Below, in pieces: positions 9,765-18,624 of a DNA stretch of 64,000 nucleotides. How positions within the stretch are numbered: the stretch's first letter is position 1; the number at the start of each line of letters is the position of its first letter. The stretch is from Corallococcus soli (lineage in GTDB: Bacteria; Myxococcota; Myxococcia; Myxococcales; Myxococcaceae): contig NZ_JAAIYO010000007.1 of the NCBI RefSeq assembly GCF_014930455.1, positions 403,432 through 467,431 of the forward strand, in the 5' to 3' direction. Below the pieces are notes generated by a model, which saw only the letters and a list, made by a program, of their open reading frames with translations, was not told the DNA's origin and ran no database searches. The position numbers and the translations under genes are program-made.

Positions 9765-11210
9765 TCAGCGCGGGGGGCGGAAGACGTACTGATGCTCCTG
9801 CGGTCCGCTGCCGGGCGGGTACTGCGCGTCCATGAAGGCGACGCTCGCGCCCTGGGTGATGAGCGCGTCCTGGAGGCTGTCGTACAGCACCACGACCTGG
9901 GTGGGCTTCCCGGTGGGATCCACGTCCACGCGCACCTTGAGGTTGCCCTTGAGGTCCGGGTTCGCCTGGAGGTGCTCCAGGTAGAGGGCGACGAGCCCCA
10001 GCGACACCCGGTCGTAGATCTGCTCCACCGTGCCCTTCGCGGGCGTCGCGGGCAGGCGCAGCCTGCGGCTCAGCTGCGCGGTCTCCTCCACGGCCTCGGG
10101 CACCGGGCGCTCCGGGGCGGCGAGCGTCGCCCGGTACGCGGCCATGGCCTCCACCAGGCGCTCCTGCTTGAGGAAGAGCCGCGCCCGCCGCACCTGCAAG
10201 TCCGCGCGGCCCGGGGCCGCCGCCACCGCCTGCGTCAGGCGCGCCTCCATGGCGGCCAGGTCCGAGCGCGCCTCCGCCAGCGTGGCCAGCCGCGACAGGG
10301 GCTCCACGTCCTTCGGGGTCGCCGCGCTCAGCCGCACCAGGGCCTTCTCCTCGTCCTCCGGGCGTCCTAGCTCCGCGCTCAGCCGCGCCCAGGTGGCGAG
10401 TGCCGTCGGCTCCGCGCCGCCGAGCGTCGCGTAGCGCTCCAGCATCTTCAGCGCCTGCACCTTGTCCCCGGCGGCGAGCCACGCCTCCGCCTGTCGCCGG
10501 TGCGCCTCGCGGTCGTGGGGCTGGAGCGCGACGAGCAACGCGCCCGCCTCCGCCCCGGCCTTCACGTCCCCTGCCTCCCCGGCCAGCCGCGAGAGCACCT
10601 GGAGCGCCTCCGGCTGCTCCCGCCAGTCCTTCACCGAGCGCGCCAGGAGCGCCCGCGCCTCCGCCGCGCCCCCAGGCCGGCCCGCGAGGACCAGGCCCAG
10701 GTCGGTGCGGATGCGCGGGACGTCCAGCTTCGCGAGCGCCTCGCGCAGCCGCGCCTCCGCCTCCGCCGGCTTGCCTTCCGCCTGGAGCCGCAGGCCGTCC
10801 ACCCAGAGCGCGGGTGCGAAGCCGGGCACGGCCTTGCGCGCGGCCTCCAGCGGGGCGCTCGCCTCCTTGAGCATCTTCCAGCGCACGTACACGAGCCCCA
10901 TGCCCACATGCGGCCACGGGTTCTCCGGGTACAGCACCGCCAGCGCCTTGAACTCGCTGAAGCTCTCGTCGGAGGGCAGCGCGAGGAAGGCCCGGTACAG
11001 CCGGGGCATGGGGTCCCGGGGCGCCTTCGCCTCCTGCGCGTCCAGCTCCGTGCGCAGCGCGCTGGGCGACCCCTGGATGCGGGCGGCCTCCATCCGTTGG
11101 AGCATCGCCATCCCGTCCGCCGCGGAGGCAGGCACCGGCCGCGCGCCCAGGGCCGAGGACGCGCACAGCACGGACAGCAGCACCAGGAACGGCAGGGAAC
11201 GGGACGTCAT
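9765..11210 (-). CDS. Exported TPR protein with TonB-C/AgmX-like end
   Basis: The start chosen is the ATG at 11210, which gives a clear signal peptide (MTSRSLPFLVLLSVLCASS). The open frame continues far upstream but without coding character. The 481-residue product contains helical repeats of TPR type from about 40 to 380 and a C-terminal segment (LKVRVDVDPTGKPTQVVVLY) resembling the TonB C-terminal/AgmX fold that ends many myxobacterial envelope proteins. It probably acts in the periplasm as a scaffold. It is divergent from the DUF4365 gene with about 100 bp between starts. No enzymatic motif is visible. Confidence 0.7.
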   Translation of the reverse strand: MTSRSLPFLVLLSVLCASSALGARPVPASAADGMAMLQRMEAARIQGSPSALRTELDAQEAKAPRDPMPRLYRAFLALPSDESFSEFKALAVLYPENPWPHVGMGLVYVRWKMLKEASAPLEAARKAVPGFAPALWVDGLRLQAEGKPAEAEARLREALAKLDVPRIRTDLGLVLAGRPGGAAEARALLARSVKDWREQPEALQVLSRLAGEAGDVKAGAEAGALLVALQPHDREAHRRQAEAWLAAGDKVQALKMLERYATLGGAEPTALATWARLSAELGRPEDEEKALVRLSAATPKDVEPLSRLATLAEARSDLAAMEARLTQAVAAAPGRADLQVRRARLFLKQERLVEAMAAYRATLAAPERPVPEAVEETAQLSRRLRLPATPAKGTVEQIYDRVSLGLVALYLEHLQANPDLKGNLKVRVDVDPTGKPTQVVVLYDSLQDALITQGASVAFMDAQYPPGSGPQEHQYVFRPPR

Positions 11211-11312
11211 CGGGGGGCCAGGACGTCCAGACGCTAGCAGATGGCCGCACGGGACGGCCTCCCCCCCTTTTCGGACTACACTCCCGCCGTCCCTTTCGGT
11301 CCGGGGTGCCTG

Positions 11313-13265
11313 ATGCCAACCCGCCCGCGAGCGCAGGTCCTTGAAACCTTGTCCCGGAGGGCCTTCCACGAGGCCCTGCCCCCGGAGTGGCGAATCCAGG
11401 ACCCACACCGGGACCACGGCCTGGACGCCCGGGTGCAGCCCTTCGAGCACCGGAAGGCCGTCGTCCCCCCGTTCTTCGCGGGGCTCGAAGCCACCGACGG
11501 CGGCGCCGGGGATGACACGGGCGTCACCGTCACCTTCAGGGCCGAACGGCTCCGCGAGTACCTGGACGCGGCGCACCCCGTGATGCTCGTGGGCTTCCAC
11601 GCGCCCACGAACGGGCTGTTCTTCGCGTGGGTCCACCAGCTCGCGGCCTCGCACACCCTGGAGGAGCGCGAGCGGTGGGACTTCGAGAAGACCGTCCGCC
11701 TGCGCCTGGAGGACGCCCTGCGGGCGCGCGAGCCCGTGGAGCTCATCGACGAGGTGCGGCGGTTCTTTCAGGCCCGGCACGCCGCGCCGCATGACGCCCC
11801 CGCGCGGGTGCGCCTGGAGCTGCCGCCGGGCGACCTCTCCCACGCGGTGCGCGACACGGTCGCCTCCTGGCTGGACACCGCCCGCCCCCAGGTGCGCCTG
11901 GAGGCGTCCGGGGACGCGGAGGTCGTCCTGGAGGTCGCCGCCGACTGGAGCGCCATCCAGGTCGCGTCCTCGGACCACCGCCCCTGCCTGCCCACGTCCC
12001 TCCCCCCGGCACCGACCGCGGAGGAGGCCGCGGGCGTGGTGCAGCTCATCGCGGCCATGGCGCTCTCGCTCGCGGGCCGCCGCCACGCCGCGGCGTCACT
12101 GCTGGTGGAGGCGCTCCGGGCCTGCGCGTGGCCCGGGAGCACCGCCTCGCGCCTCCTGTCGCAGCCCGTGGTGTGGAACGTGCTGTTCGCGACGGAGGAC
12201 TTCGACGACGTGCCCGGCGCCGCGGAGCTCCTCGCCGCCCGCGAGCTGAGGCCCCAGGCGCTGCTCGCGGCCCGCGTGGGCGGGAGCGTCCTGCGAAGCC
12301 GCCCGTCCACCCGCCGGTTCGCGGCCTCCCAGCGCTACCGCGCGATGCTCCAGCGCCTCCTGGAGCGGACGAACAGCCCCGACGTCAGCGGCGCCCTGCA
12401 CGCCTGGCTCGCCCACCACCTGCGCGGCTCCGGGCTGGGCAGGGAAGCCGTGCACCACCAGCGGCTGGCGGCGATGAGCGACCCGGGCCACCTGCAACGC
12501 GATGACTGGTGGAGCGGGATGGCGGAGGCGCTCCTCCTGCGAGGCTGCGCCCGACAGGCCCTGGCCTGCGCCGGACATGCCGCGGCGTCAGGCGAGCATC
12601 GGTCCGCCCTGGCCCTGCACGCGGACGTCCTCTTCCGCCTGAGGAGGTTTGGAGACGCCGACCGCGTGTTCTCCCAGTGGTTCGAGCAGGGCCCCCCGTT
12701 GGATCCCCAGGGGGTGCTCGAACACTTCACCACGCCCCTGCTGCTGGAGACCTTCGGCGACGGCCGTCGCCAGGTGGGCCTCGCCCGGCGGCGCGCCACC
12801 GAGGCCCGCGCCATCGAGGACCCCGGGCTCCAGTTCGCCGCGTTGCAGGAGGCGCTCCAGTGGGATCCGCTGTGCGAGAGCGCCTGGACGCACTACGCGC
12901 AGCTCAAGGCGGACATGGAGCCGGAGCGGTCCACGAACTGGTGGCTGGCCCGGGCCGTGCTCACGGGGCACCGGGACGTCACGGCCTGCTTCAAGGCCAT
13001 GGAGTCGCTCAACCATGGCTCGGGACAGGTCCCCGGCCTGCTGCGGCTGTGCATCCTCGCGCTCGCGCTGCGACACCATGGCGAGGACTTCTACGCGGAG
13101 GCCGAACGGCAGCTCACCGCCGCCGGAGGGGGCCCCTTCGACGACTATCTGGCGTACCTGCACGGCCTGGAGGACGCGGCCCGGACGTTCTTCCACGCCC
13201 CGGAAGGTGCGAACGAAGAGGGCACGCCCACGGCCCCTGGAGCTTCAGGGTCGCGTTTTCCCTGA
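11313..13265 (+). CDS. DUF4365-domain protein with long TPR-like C-terminus
   Basis: 650 residues from the ATG at 11313; the in-frame ATG at 11241 would add 24 residues of poor character. Residues ~8-160 match the DUF4365 pattern (R.Q.lE.lSrrAFheaLPPEW, DHGLDARV, then FRAERLREYL and VMLVGF). This domain is often described as nuclease-like (PD-(D/E)xK fold). Here Asp34/Asp38 remain, but the expected QxK strand reads GLEAT, so catalysis may be lost. The remaining ~450 residues are alpha-helical and TPR-like. It precedes the DUF2378 gene on the same strand with a 130-bp gap. Some DUF4365 proteins lie in defence contexts, but nothing nearby supports that here. Confidence 0.65.
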   Translation: MPTRPRAQVLETLSRRAFHEALPPEWRIQDPHRDHGLDARVQPFEHRKAVVPPFFAGLEATDGGAGDDTGVTVTFRAERLREYLDAAHPVMLVGFHAPTNGLFFAWVHQLAASHTLEERERWDFEKTVRLRLEDALRAREPVELIDEVRRFFQARHAAPHDAPARVRLELPPGDLSHAVRDTVASWLDTARPQVRLEASGDAEVVLEVAADWSAIQVASSDHRPCLPTSLPPAPTAEEAAGVVQLIAAMALSLAGRRHAAASLLVEALRACAWPGSTASRLLSQPVVWNVLFATEDFDDVPGAAELLAARELRPQALLAARVGGSVLRSRPSTRRFAASQRYRAMLQRLLERTNSPDVSGALHAWLAHHLRGSGLGREAVHHQRLAAMSDPGHLQRDDWWSGMAEALLLRGCARQALACAGHAAASGEHRSALALHADVLFRLRRFGDADRVFSQWFEQGPPLDPQGVLEHFTTPLLLETFGDGRRQVGLARRRATEARAIEDPGLQFAALQEALQWDPLCESAWTHYAQLKADMEPERSTNWWLARAVLTGHRDVTACFKAMESLNHGSGQVPGLLRLCILALALRHHGEDFYAEAERQLTAAGGGPFDDYLAYLHGLEDAARTFFHAPEGANEEGTPTAPGASGSRFP

Positions 13266-13395
13266 GTTCCGCCCGCCGGCCCCCCAGCGCCGCCTGGGAA
13301 ATCGCCCTGGAGGGCGACGCGAGCTTCAGGCCAAGGACGTCACCGGCCCTGGAGGGCTTGACCCGGACCGGGAGGGCTGGGAGGAATGGCCCATC

Positions 13396-13956
13396 ATGGC
13401 CGCCGCCGAGAAACTCGTTTTCCCGACCATCGTCGAGGGCCTCTTCGTCCGGGGATTGTCCGGCAAGGTGTCCTTCGCCCTCAAGGAGCAGCTGCGCAAG
13501 GAGGGGCTGGACCTGGACCGCCCGCTTCAGCCGGCGTACTCGCTGGACACCTGGGCGCGCTGCGTGGCGCTGACGGCGAGGTCCCTGCACCCGGAGCAGC
13601 CGGAGCCCGTCGCGTGGCGGATGCTGGGCGAGCGGATGATTGACGGCTACCGCGACACGATGGTGGGCCGGGCGCTGCTGGGCGTGCTGCGGCTCATCGG
13701 GCCCAAGCGGATGCTGCTGCGCACGCAGCACAGCTTCCGCACGGGCAACAACTACACGGAGGTCCGCATTACCGAGCGCGGCGAGCGCGAAGCGGACCTG
13801 TGGCTCAACGAGCCCGGCCTGCTGCGCTACTTCAAGCAGGGCGTGATGCTGGCCACGGTGCGCGCGGCCAGCGGCCCCGCCACGCAGGTGGACGTCGTGC
13901 AGTACGACGACGACAGCGTCACCTACCGCGTGACCTGGGGCGTGCCCGGGTCCTGA
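13396..13956 (+). CDS. DUF2378 / TIGR02265 family protein (Myxococcaceae-specific paralogue)
   Basis: 186 residues from the ATG at 13396, preceded by GGGAGGAA about ten bases upstream; the frame is open much further upstream but is non-coding there. The sequence fits the myxobacterial TIGR02265 paralogous family: IVEGLFVRGL near the N-terminus, LDLDRPLQPAYSLDTW, and a C-terminal half with YTEVRI and VDVVQYDDDSVTYRV strands. These proteins occur in many copies in Myxococcus and Corallococcus; their role is unknown. No membrane segment or signal peptide is seen, so it is likely cytoplasmic. It supports the taxonomic assignment of the window. Confidence 0.85.
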   Translation: MAAAEKLVFPTIVEGLFVRGLSGKVSFALKEQLRKEGLDLDRPLQPAYSLDTWARCVALTARSLHPEQPEPVAWRMLGERMIDGYRDTMVGRALLGVLRLIGPKRMLLRTQHSFRTGNNYTEVRITERGEREADLWLNEPGLLRYFKQGVMLATVRAASGPATQVDVVQYDDDSVTYRVTWGVPGS

Positions 13957-14095
13957 AGCACCGCCAGCCCAGGGGTGCCCCGCGCATCGCGGATCCGCGA
14001 CCGGAGGCCCCTTGCTCGCACCGGGCCCCATCTGCCAGCGTGGACCGCCTGGGGGTGGTGCCGGGACCGCGCCCTTGAAGAGGGGGCTGCATCCA

Positions 14096-15163
14096 ATGCC
14101 GTCGCACGAGCGCGCCAACCTGCCGCGCTGGAACGGTCAGCAGGGTTTCTTCGAAATCTGGTTCCTGGTGGTGCTCGACCCTGGCGGAGACCGCGCCTGG
14201 TGGTTGCGCTACACCCTGTTCACCCCGGCGCCCGGCGCGCCCGGCGAGCCCCGCGCCACGGTGTGGGCGGCGGCGTTCGACTGCGCGTCGCCCACGCGGC
14301 CCGCGGTGGCGCTCAAGTCCATCCACCCGGCCTCCGCCTTCAGCGCGCTGACGCCGTCGGGGGTGCGCATCGGGGACTCGGAGTTCTCCCCCGGGAAGTG
14401 CCACGGACAGGTGGCCTCCGGGGAGCACGCCATCGCCTGGGACCTGCGCTTCACGTCGGATGGCCGCGCGCCGGTGCGCCGCGAGCCGCGCGGCACGTCG
14501 CTGCTGCCCCTGCCCACGCGCGTGGCCCACGTGCACGACGACGTCACCTTCGAGGGCACGGTGACGGTGGACGGCGAGCGCTATGAGGTAAAGGGCGCGC
14601 CCGGCCTGCAGAAGCACCTGTGGGGCACCCGGCGGATCGAGGAGCTGACGTGGCTGTACTGCCCGCGCTTCCGCGAGGACCCCGACGCGCGCCTGGAGGC
14701 GATGATTGTTCGCGCCCAGCGCAAGCCCGGCCACCCGAGGCTCGCGCCCATCTACCTGCGCACGGGCGACGGGCAGCACACGTTCCATGAGATGCCCAAC
14801 ATGCTCTTCACGCGCGTGACGTCGCCCGCGCAGGGCGTGCTGGAGTTCAGCGCCACGTCCGCCACGGTGGCCATGAAGGGCCGGGCGTGGTGTGACCCGC
14901 GCACGCTGGTGGGCTACGCCTACCGCGACCCGACGGGCTGGGACGTGCTGGTGGCCCAGAGCGACGTGGCCCAGTGCGAGGTGGAGCTCTCCTCCCGGCC
15001 CCACCCGTTCGCCGCGTGGCGCCCCACGAAGAAGCTCACCTCCACCGTGGGCGCGCTGGAGTTCCACGCGCCGGAGGCCATGCCGGGCGTGCGCTACATC
15101 CCGTGGGATGGCACCTCGATTCCCCGCGACGACGCGCGGGAGCCGGTCCGCGACACGGGCTGA
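14096..15163 (+). CDS. Hypothetical beta-rich protein, tentatively tocopherol-cyclase/CrtC-like
   Basis: 355 residues from the ATG at 14096 (MPSHERANLPRWNG). No signal peptide or membrane helix is evident. The chain is almost entirely beta strand with two halves. Conserved-looking elements are GFFEIWFLVVLDP at the start, LQKHLWGTRRIEELTWLYC in the middle, and WDVLVAQSDVAQCEVEL near the end. The HxWGxR..ExWlyC pattern recalls lipocalin-like families such as tocopherol cyclase, hydroxyneurosporene hydratase or DUF2804, but I cannot place it firmly. It follows DUF2378 by 139 bp. Confidence 0.55.
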   Translation: MPSHERANLPRWNGQQGFFEIWFLVVLDPGGDRAWWLRYTLFTPAPGAPGEPRATVWAAAFDCASPTRPAVALKSIHPASAFSALTPSGVRIGDSEFSPGKCHGQVASGEHAIAWDLRFTSDGRAPVRREPRGTSLLPLPTRVAHVHDDVTFEGTVTVDGERYEVKGAPGLQKHLWGTRRIEELTWLYCPRFREDPDARLEAMIVRAQRKPGHPRLAPIYLRTGDGQHTFHEMPNMLFTRVTSPAQGVLEFSATSATVAMKGRAWCDPRTLVGYAYRDPTGWDVLVAQSDVAQCEVELSSRPHPFAAWRPTKKLTSTVGALEFHAPEAMPGVRYIPWDGTSIPRDDAREPVRDTG

Positions 15164-15354
15164 CGCGCAGGCAGGCCCGGAGCCGGAGGCAGGGCCCGTG
15201 CCCTTCCCCGCTCCCGCCGTTGGGGAGGGAGGAACCTGCGGCCACGGGCCCGCGATGCCGTCCGGACAGGAGGGGTGGGGCCTGCGCCGGGATGTGGAGG
15301 GGAGCTTCCGTGGCCACCCTCTGGGGTGACGGCCCGCCGTTCCCCTGATACCCC

Positions 15355-17490
15355 ATGCACCGACTGCTGCGACACCTCCGGTCGCTCTTCCGGGTGGAGC
15401 CGGGACGACCGGCCCTGTGGGCGGGCCTGCGGGCCGCCATCGCCACGGCGGTGCCGCTGTGCCTGGCCTTCCTGCTCGGCGTGCCCCAGGCCGGCTGGGC
15501 GGGCCTCACGGGGCTGCTCGTCACGCTCGCGGACAAGGGCGGCTCGTACCATTCGCGAGCGCGCGTCATGGGCCTGGTGACCGCGCTGGGGGCGCTGGTC
15601 GGAATGCTCGCCGCGCCCGCGGGCCACACGTACTGGGTGGACGCCAGCCTGCTGCTGTTCGGGGTCACGGCGGCCAGCTTCGCGCGCTGCTACGGCGACA
15701 CGGCCGGGGCGGTGGGAGGCCAGCTCGCCGTCATCTTCGTGGTGTCGTTGGGCGCGCCCGCGGCCACGCTCAGCGACGCCGTGGCGCGGGGGGGCTCCCT
15801 GCTCCTGGGCGGCCTGTGGGCGATGGCGCTGTCGCTGCTGCTGTGGCCCCTGCGTCCCTACCGGCCCGCACGCCGCGCGGTGGCCCGCGTGTACGCGGCC
15901 CTCGCGACCGCGGCGGAGGAGTTGGGCGCGGCCACGCTGAACGGGGCCACGGCCGCCCAGTGGGCGGAAGGATTGAGGCGCCATGGGGGAATCCGTCCGG
16001 ACATCGAACGGGCCCGGGGCGTGCTCGCGGCCACGCGGCGCGGGCGTCCGGACGAGTCCCGGCGCGGCGAGCACCTCTTGGTGTTGGTGGAGCTGGCGGA
16101 GCCCATGGTGGCCCTGCTCAGCGCGCTCGCGGAGGCGATGCAGGTGGTGGGGAGGGACCCGCACCTGCACGCCACGCGGGAGCGCGTGGGGCGGCTGTGC
16201 GAAGCGCACGCCGCGATGGACCAGTGGGTGGCGCGGGCCCTGTGGCAGGAGCGCAACGAGGGCATGCGCGCGCCGCCACGGCTGGCGCTGCGCCCCAGGC
16301 GGAGGCAGCCCGCCAGGATGTCCGCGCCCGCCGTCAGACAGGGGGCGGAGGGGCCGCTGTCCGCGCACGTCGCCACGCTGCTCGACCGGCTGCGGGAGTA
16401 CGCGGGCGTGACGCACGAAACGGCGTCGGGGTTGCTCTTCGGGGACCCGGTGTCCGCGCGCGGCAAGGGCACCGTACGGGGGCAACCGGAGGCGCGAGGG
16501 GTCTCCCCGTGGCAGCCGGTGCGCGACAACCTCCACCTGGACTCGCTGGTGCTGCGACACGCGCTGCGCACGGGGATGGTGGCGACGGCGGCCCTGGGCC
16601 TGACGCGGGCGTTGCAGGTGGGCGACGCGCACTGGGTGAGCCTCACGGTCATCTCCATCCTCCAGCCCTACGCGGGCAGCACGGAGGAGCGCGTGCTCCA
16701 GCGCACGCTGGGGACGCTGGTGGGCGCGAGCCTGGCGGCGCTCATCGCGACCACGGTGCACACGCCCGCGACGATGATCGTGGTCATCAGCCTGCTGACG
16801 GCCGTGTCGGTGGCGCTGCTGCCCTTGAACTTCGGGGCGTTTCAAGTCCTGCTCACGCCGGACTACCTGCTGATGGCGACGCTCAGCTCCGGGGACTGGA
16901 CGGTCGCCTCGCAGCGCTCGCTGGGGGTGCTCATCGCGGGGACGCTCGCGCTCCTGGGCTCCTGGACGCTGTGGCCCAGCCCGGAGCGCCGCCGCTTCCC
17001 GGACGCGGCGGCCTCCGCCCTGCGCGCGGATGGGAAGTACCTGCAACGGCTGGCCACGCACCGCAGCGGCACGGAGCCGGAGGTGAACGAGGAGCGGCGC
17101 CGGTTGGACCAGGCCCTGCTGGAGGCGGAGTCGTCCTTCCAGCGGCTGATGACGGAGTACCGGGGCCCGCCGCAGCACCTGGAGTCGGGCATGGCGCTGC
17201 TCACCTACGCGAGGCGCTTCGCGCTGGCGGTGACGGCGCTGGGCACGGGCCGGTTCGAGGGACGCACGTCGGTGCTGCCACAGCAGCTGGCGCAGCGGGC
17301 CAGCGACAGCCTGGAGCTGCTCGCCCGCGCGCTGCAGGAGCGACGGGAGCCCCCGCCGCTGCCACCGCTCTCCCTGCCACGCACCAGCGACGATCCTGTC
17401 CTGGGCGCCCTGCTGGAGCGCGTGCCCCGGCAGCTCGGCATCCTGCACGGCGCGGTGGCGCGGCTCAGCGAGGGGCCGGCGCTGCGCTGA
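15355..17490 (+). CDS. FUSC-family (YccS/aromatic acid exporter-like) membrane protein
   Basis: 711 residues in the duplicated layout of the FUSC family: an N-terminal membrane block (about 20-170, five or six helices, with GVPQAGWAGLTGLLVTLAD), a cytoplasmic helical region (180-390), a second membrane block (about 395-540, with DAHWVSLTVISILQPY and NFGAFQVLLTPDYLL) and a C-terminal cytoplasmic helical tail. Members export aromatic acids or are efflux-pump-like inner membrane proteins; the substrate here is unknown. Its last 26 bases overlap the convergent lipoprotein gene. It starts about 190 bp downstream of the preceding gene, so it likely has its own promoter. Confidence 0.85.
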   Translation: MHRLLRHLRSLFRVEPGRPALWAGLRAAIATAVPLCLAFLLGVPQAGWAGLTGLLVTLADKGGSYHSRARVMGLVTALGALVGMLAAPAGHTYWVDASLLLFGVTAASFARCYGDTAGAVGGQLAVIFVVSLGAPAATLSDAVARGGSLLLGGLWAMALSLLLWPLRPYRPARRAVARVYAALATAAEELGAATLNGATAAQWAEGLRRHGGIRPDIERARGVLAATRRGRPDESRRGEHLLVLVELAEPMVALLSALAEAMQVVGRDPHLHATRERVGRLCEAHAAMDQWVARALWQERNEGMRAPPRLALRPRRRQPARMSAPAVRQGAEGPLSAHVATLLDRLREYAGVTHETASGLLFGDPVSARGKGTVRGQPEARGVSPWQPVRDNLHLDSLVLRHALRTGMVATAALGLTRALQVGDAHWVSLTVISILQPYAGSTEERVLQRTLGTLVGASLAALIATTVHTPATMIVVISLLTAVSVALLPLNFGAFQVLLTPDYLLMATLSSGDWTVASQRSLGVLIAGTLALLGSWTLWPSPERRRFPDAAASALRADGKYLQRLATHRSGTEPEVNEERRRLDQALLEAESSFQRLMTEYRGPPQHLESGMALLTYARRFALAVTALGTGRFEGRTSVLPQQLAQRASDSLELLARALQERREPPPLPPLSLPRTSDDPVLGALLERVPRQLGILHGAVARLSEGPALR

Positions 17491-18571
17491 CGGCCGGAGC
17501 GGGCGTGGCGCACGCGCGCTGGTACTCCTTCAGCTTGCGCCCGAAGCGAGCATGTTCCTCTTCGGGCCACGCTTCCGGCAGCAAGCCCACCGCGCGCTCC
17601 TGCACCTTCAAGGCCTCCGCGCACTGCCCCAGGCCGAAGTACGCCGCGGCGACGGTCTCCTGCACGTAGGGATTGGCCTGTTTGCGGCGCATGGAGGAAC
17701 GCACCGTCATCAGGGCCGCCGCGGACTGACCGGTCTGCACCTGCTGCCAGGCCACCTCCGTGGCGGCCCACCAGGAACCGGGCGCCAGGGCGTGCGCACG
17801 CGCCACCGCGTGGGGATACAGCCGGTCTTGAGGGGCCTGCACGGCGAGCCGCATCGCGAGGGTCATCCATGCGGGAGCGCTCCGCGGATGCTGTGACACC
17901 CGCTGCCGCGCCCAGGCCAGCTCATGTTCCTCGGAGAGCGTCCCATTCGGAGGGAGGAACCGGAGGTTGAAGGTGTAGAGGACGCTCATCGGATGTCCCG
18001 CGAGGGACGCGGGGCGATAGCGAGAGGCGTACAGCTCCGTGAGGGCACGTTGGGTGCCTTCCACCGGACCGCCCTCGATGACCTCGCAGTCCCGCACCTG
18101 TCCCTGCGCGTCGATGTGACAGCGGAAGATGAGGAGCGCGAACATGCCGCGTCTGACCAGCTCCACGGGATGGGGCGAAACGAACATGCCTCCGGAGATG
18201 CGCTCCGGCGCGGCGAAGGCCTCGCGCTGGAACGTACAGGCTTCTTGAAGACCCGCATCGCAGGCGGCGGAGAGGTCGCCCGAGGCGCGCTTGAGGTCCT
18301 CGGGGGTCGGAGCTCCCTTCAGCAGTTGAACAGCTTCGGCGAAGACCGCCGGGGCCTGTTCGGGCTCCAGCTCGACCGTGGGCTCATCCGGCTGGCCACC
18401 GCTGCCCAACGACGCGCTCCCCTGGATGACGCGCTCCACGGGCTTGTCCTCCAACAGACCTTCCAGGGCCAATGACAGATGACCATGACTCGCGGGCAGC
18501 TTCGGGATGCCGCGATGGCCACAACCGGTCAAGACAAGAAGCAGGGAGAGGAGGCACGGACCCAGGCGCAT
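17465..18571 (-). CDS. Lipoprotein with TonB-C-like domain and TPR-like tail
   Basis: 368 residues from the ATG at 18571, giving a lipoprotein signal (MRLGPCLLSLLLVLTGC, Cys17). The middle part (about 130-210) contains LIFRCHIDAQGQVRDCEV and YRPASLAGHPMSVLYTF, which match the TonB C-terminal-like fold with the usual dG.V....v strand and the final basic-aromatic strand. The last 140 residues are TPR-like helices. Such lipoproteins are abundant in myxobacteria and are often part of motility or envelope complexes (AgmX-type), but no specific role is claimed. The 3' end overlaps the FUSC gene by 26 bp. Confidence 0.65.
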   Translation of the reverse strand: MRLGPCLLSLLLVLTGCGHRGIPKLPASHGHLSLALEGLLEDKPVERVIQGSASLGSGGQPDEPTVELEPEQAPAVFAEAVQLLKGAPTPEDLKRASGDLSAACDAGLQEACTFQREAFAAPERISGGMFVSPHPVELVRRGMFALLIFRCHIDAQGQVRDCEVIEGGPVEGTQRALTELYASRYRPASLAGHPMSVLYTFNLRFLPPNGTLSEEHELAWARQRVSQHPRSAPAWMTLAMRLAVQAPQDRLYPHAVARAHALAPGSWWAATEVAWQQVQTGQSAAALMTVRSSMRRKQANPYVQETVAAAYFGLGQCAEALKVQERAVGLLPEAWPEEEHARFGRKLKEYQRACATPAPAVSAAPAPR

Positions 18572-18624
18572 GGGCCGGCACCTTATGCCATGGCGTGCTG
18601 GAGCGACCTCGCTCGCCCGGAACC

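Noticed and set aside
11211..12086. N-terminal extension of the TPR protein to 773 residues
   Set aside because: The added part overlaps the divergent DUF4365 gene and hides a clear signal peptide at 11210.
13919..17448. Long minus-strand frames opposite the CrtC-like and FUSC genes
   Set aside because: His/Arg/Gln-rich shadow frames typical of high-GC DNA, without motifs; the + strand frames have recognisable domains and membrane helices.
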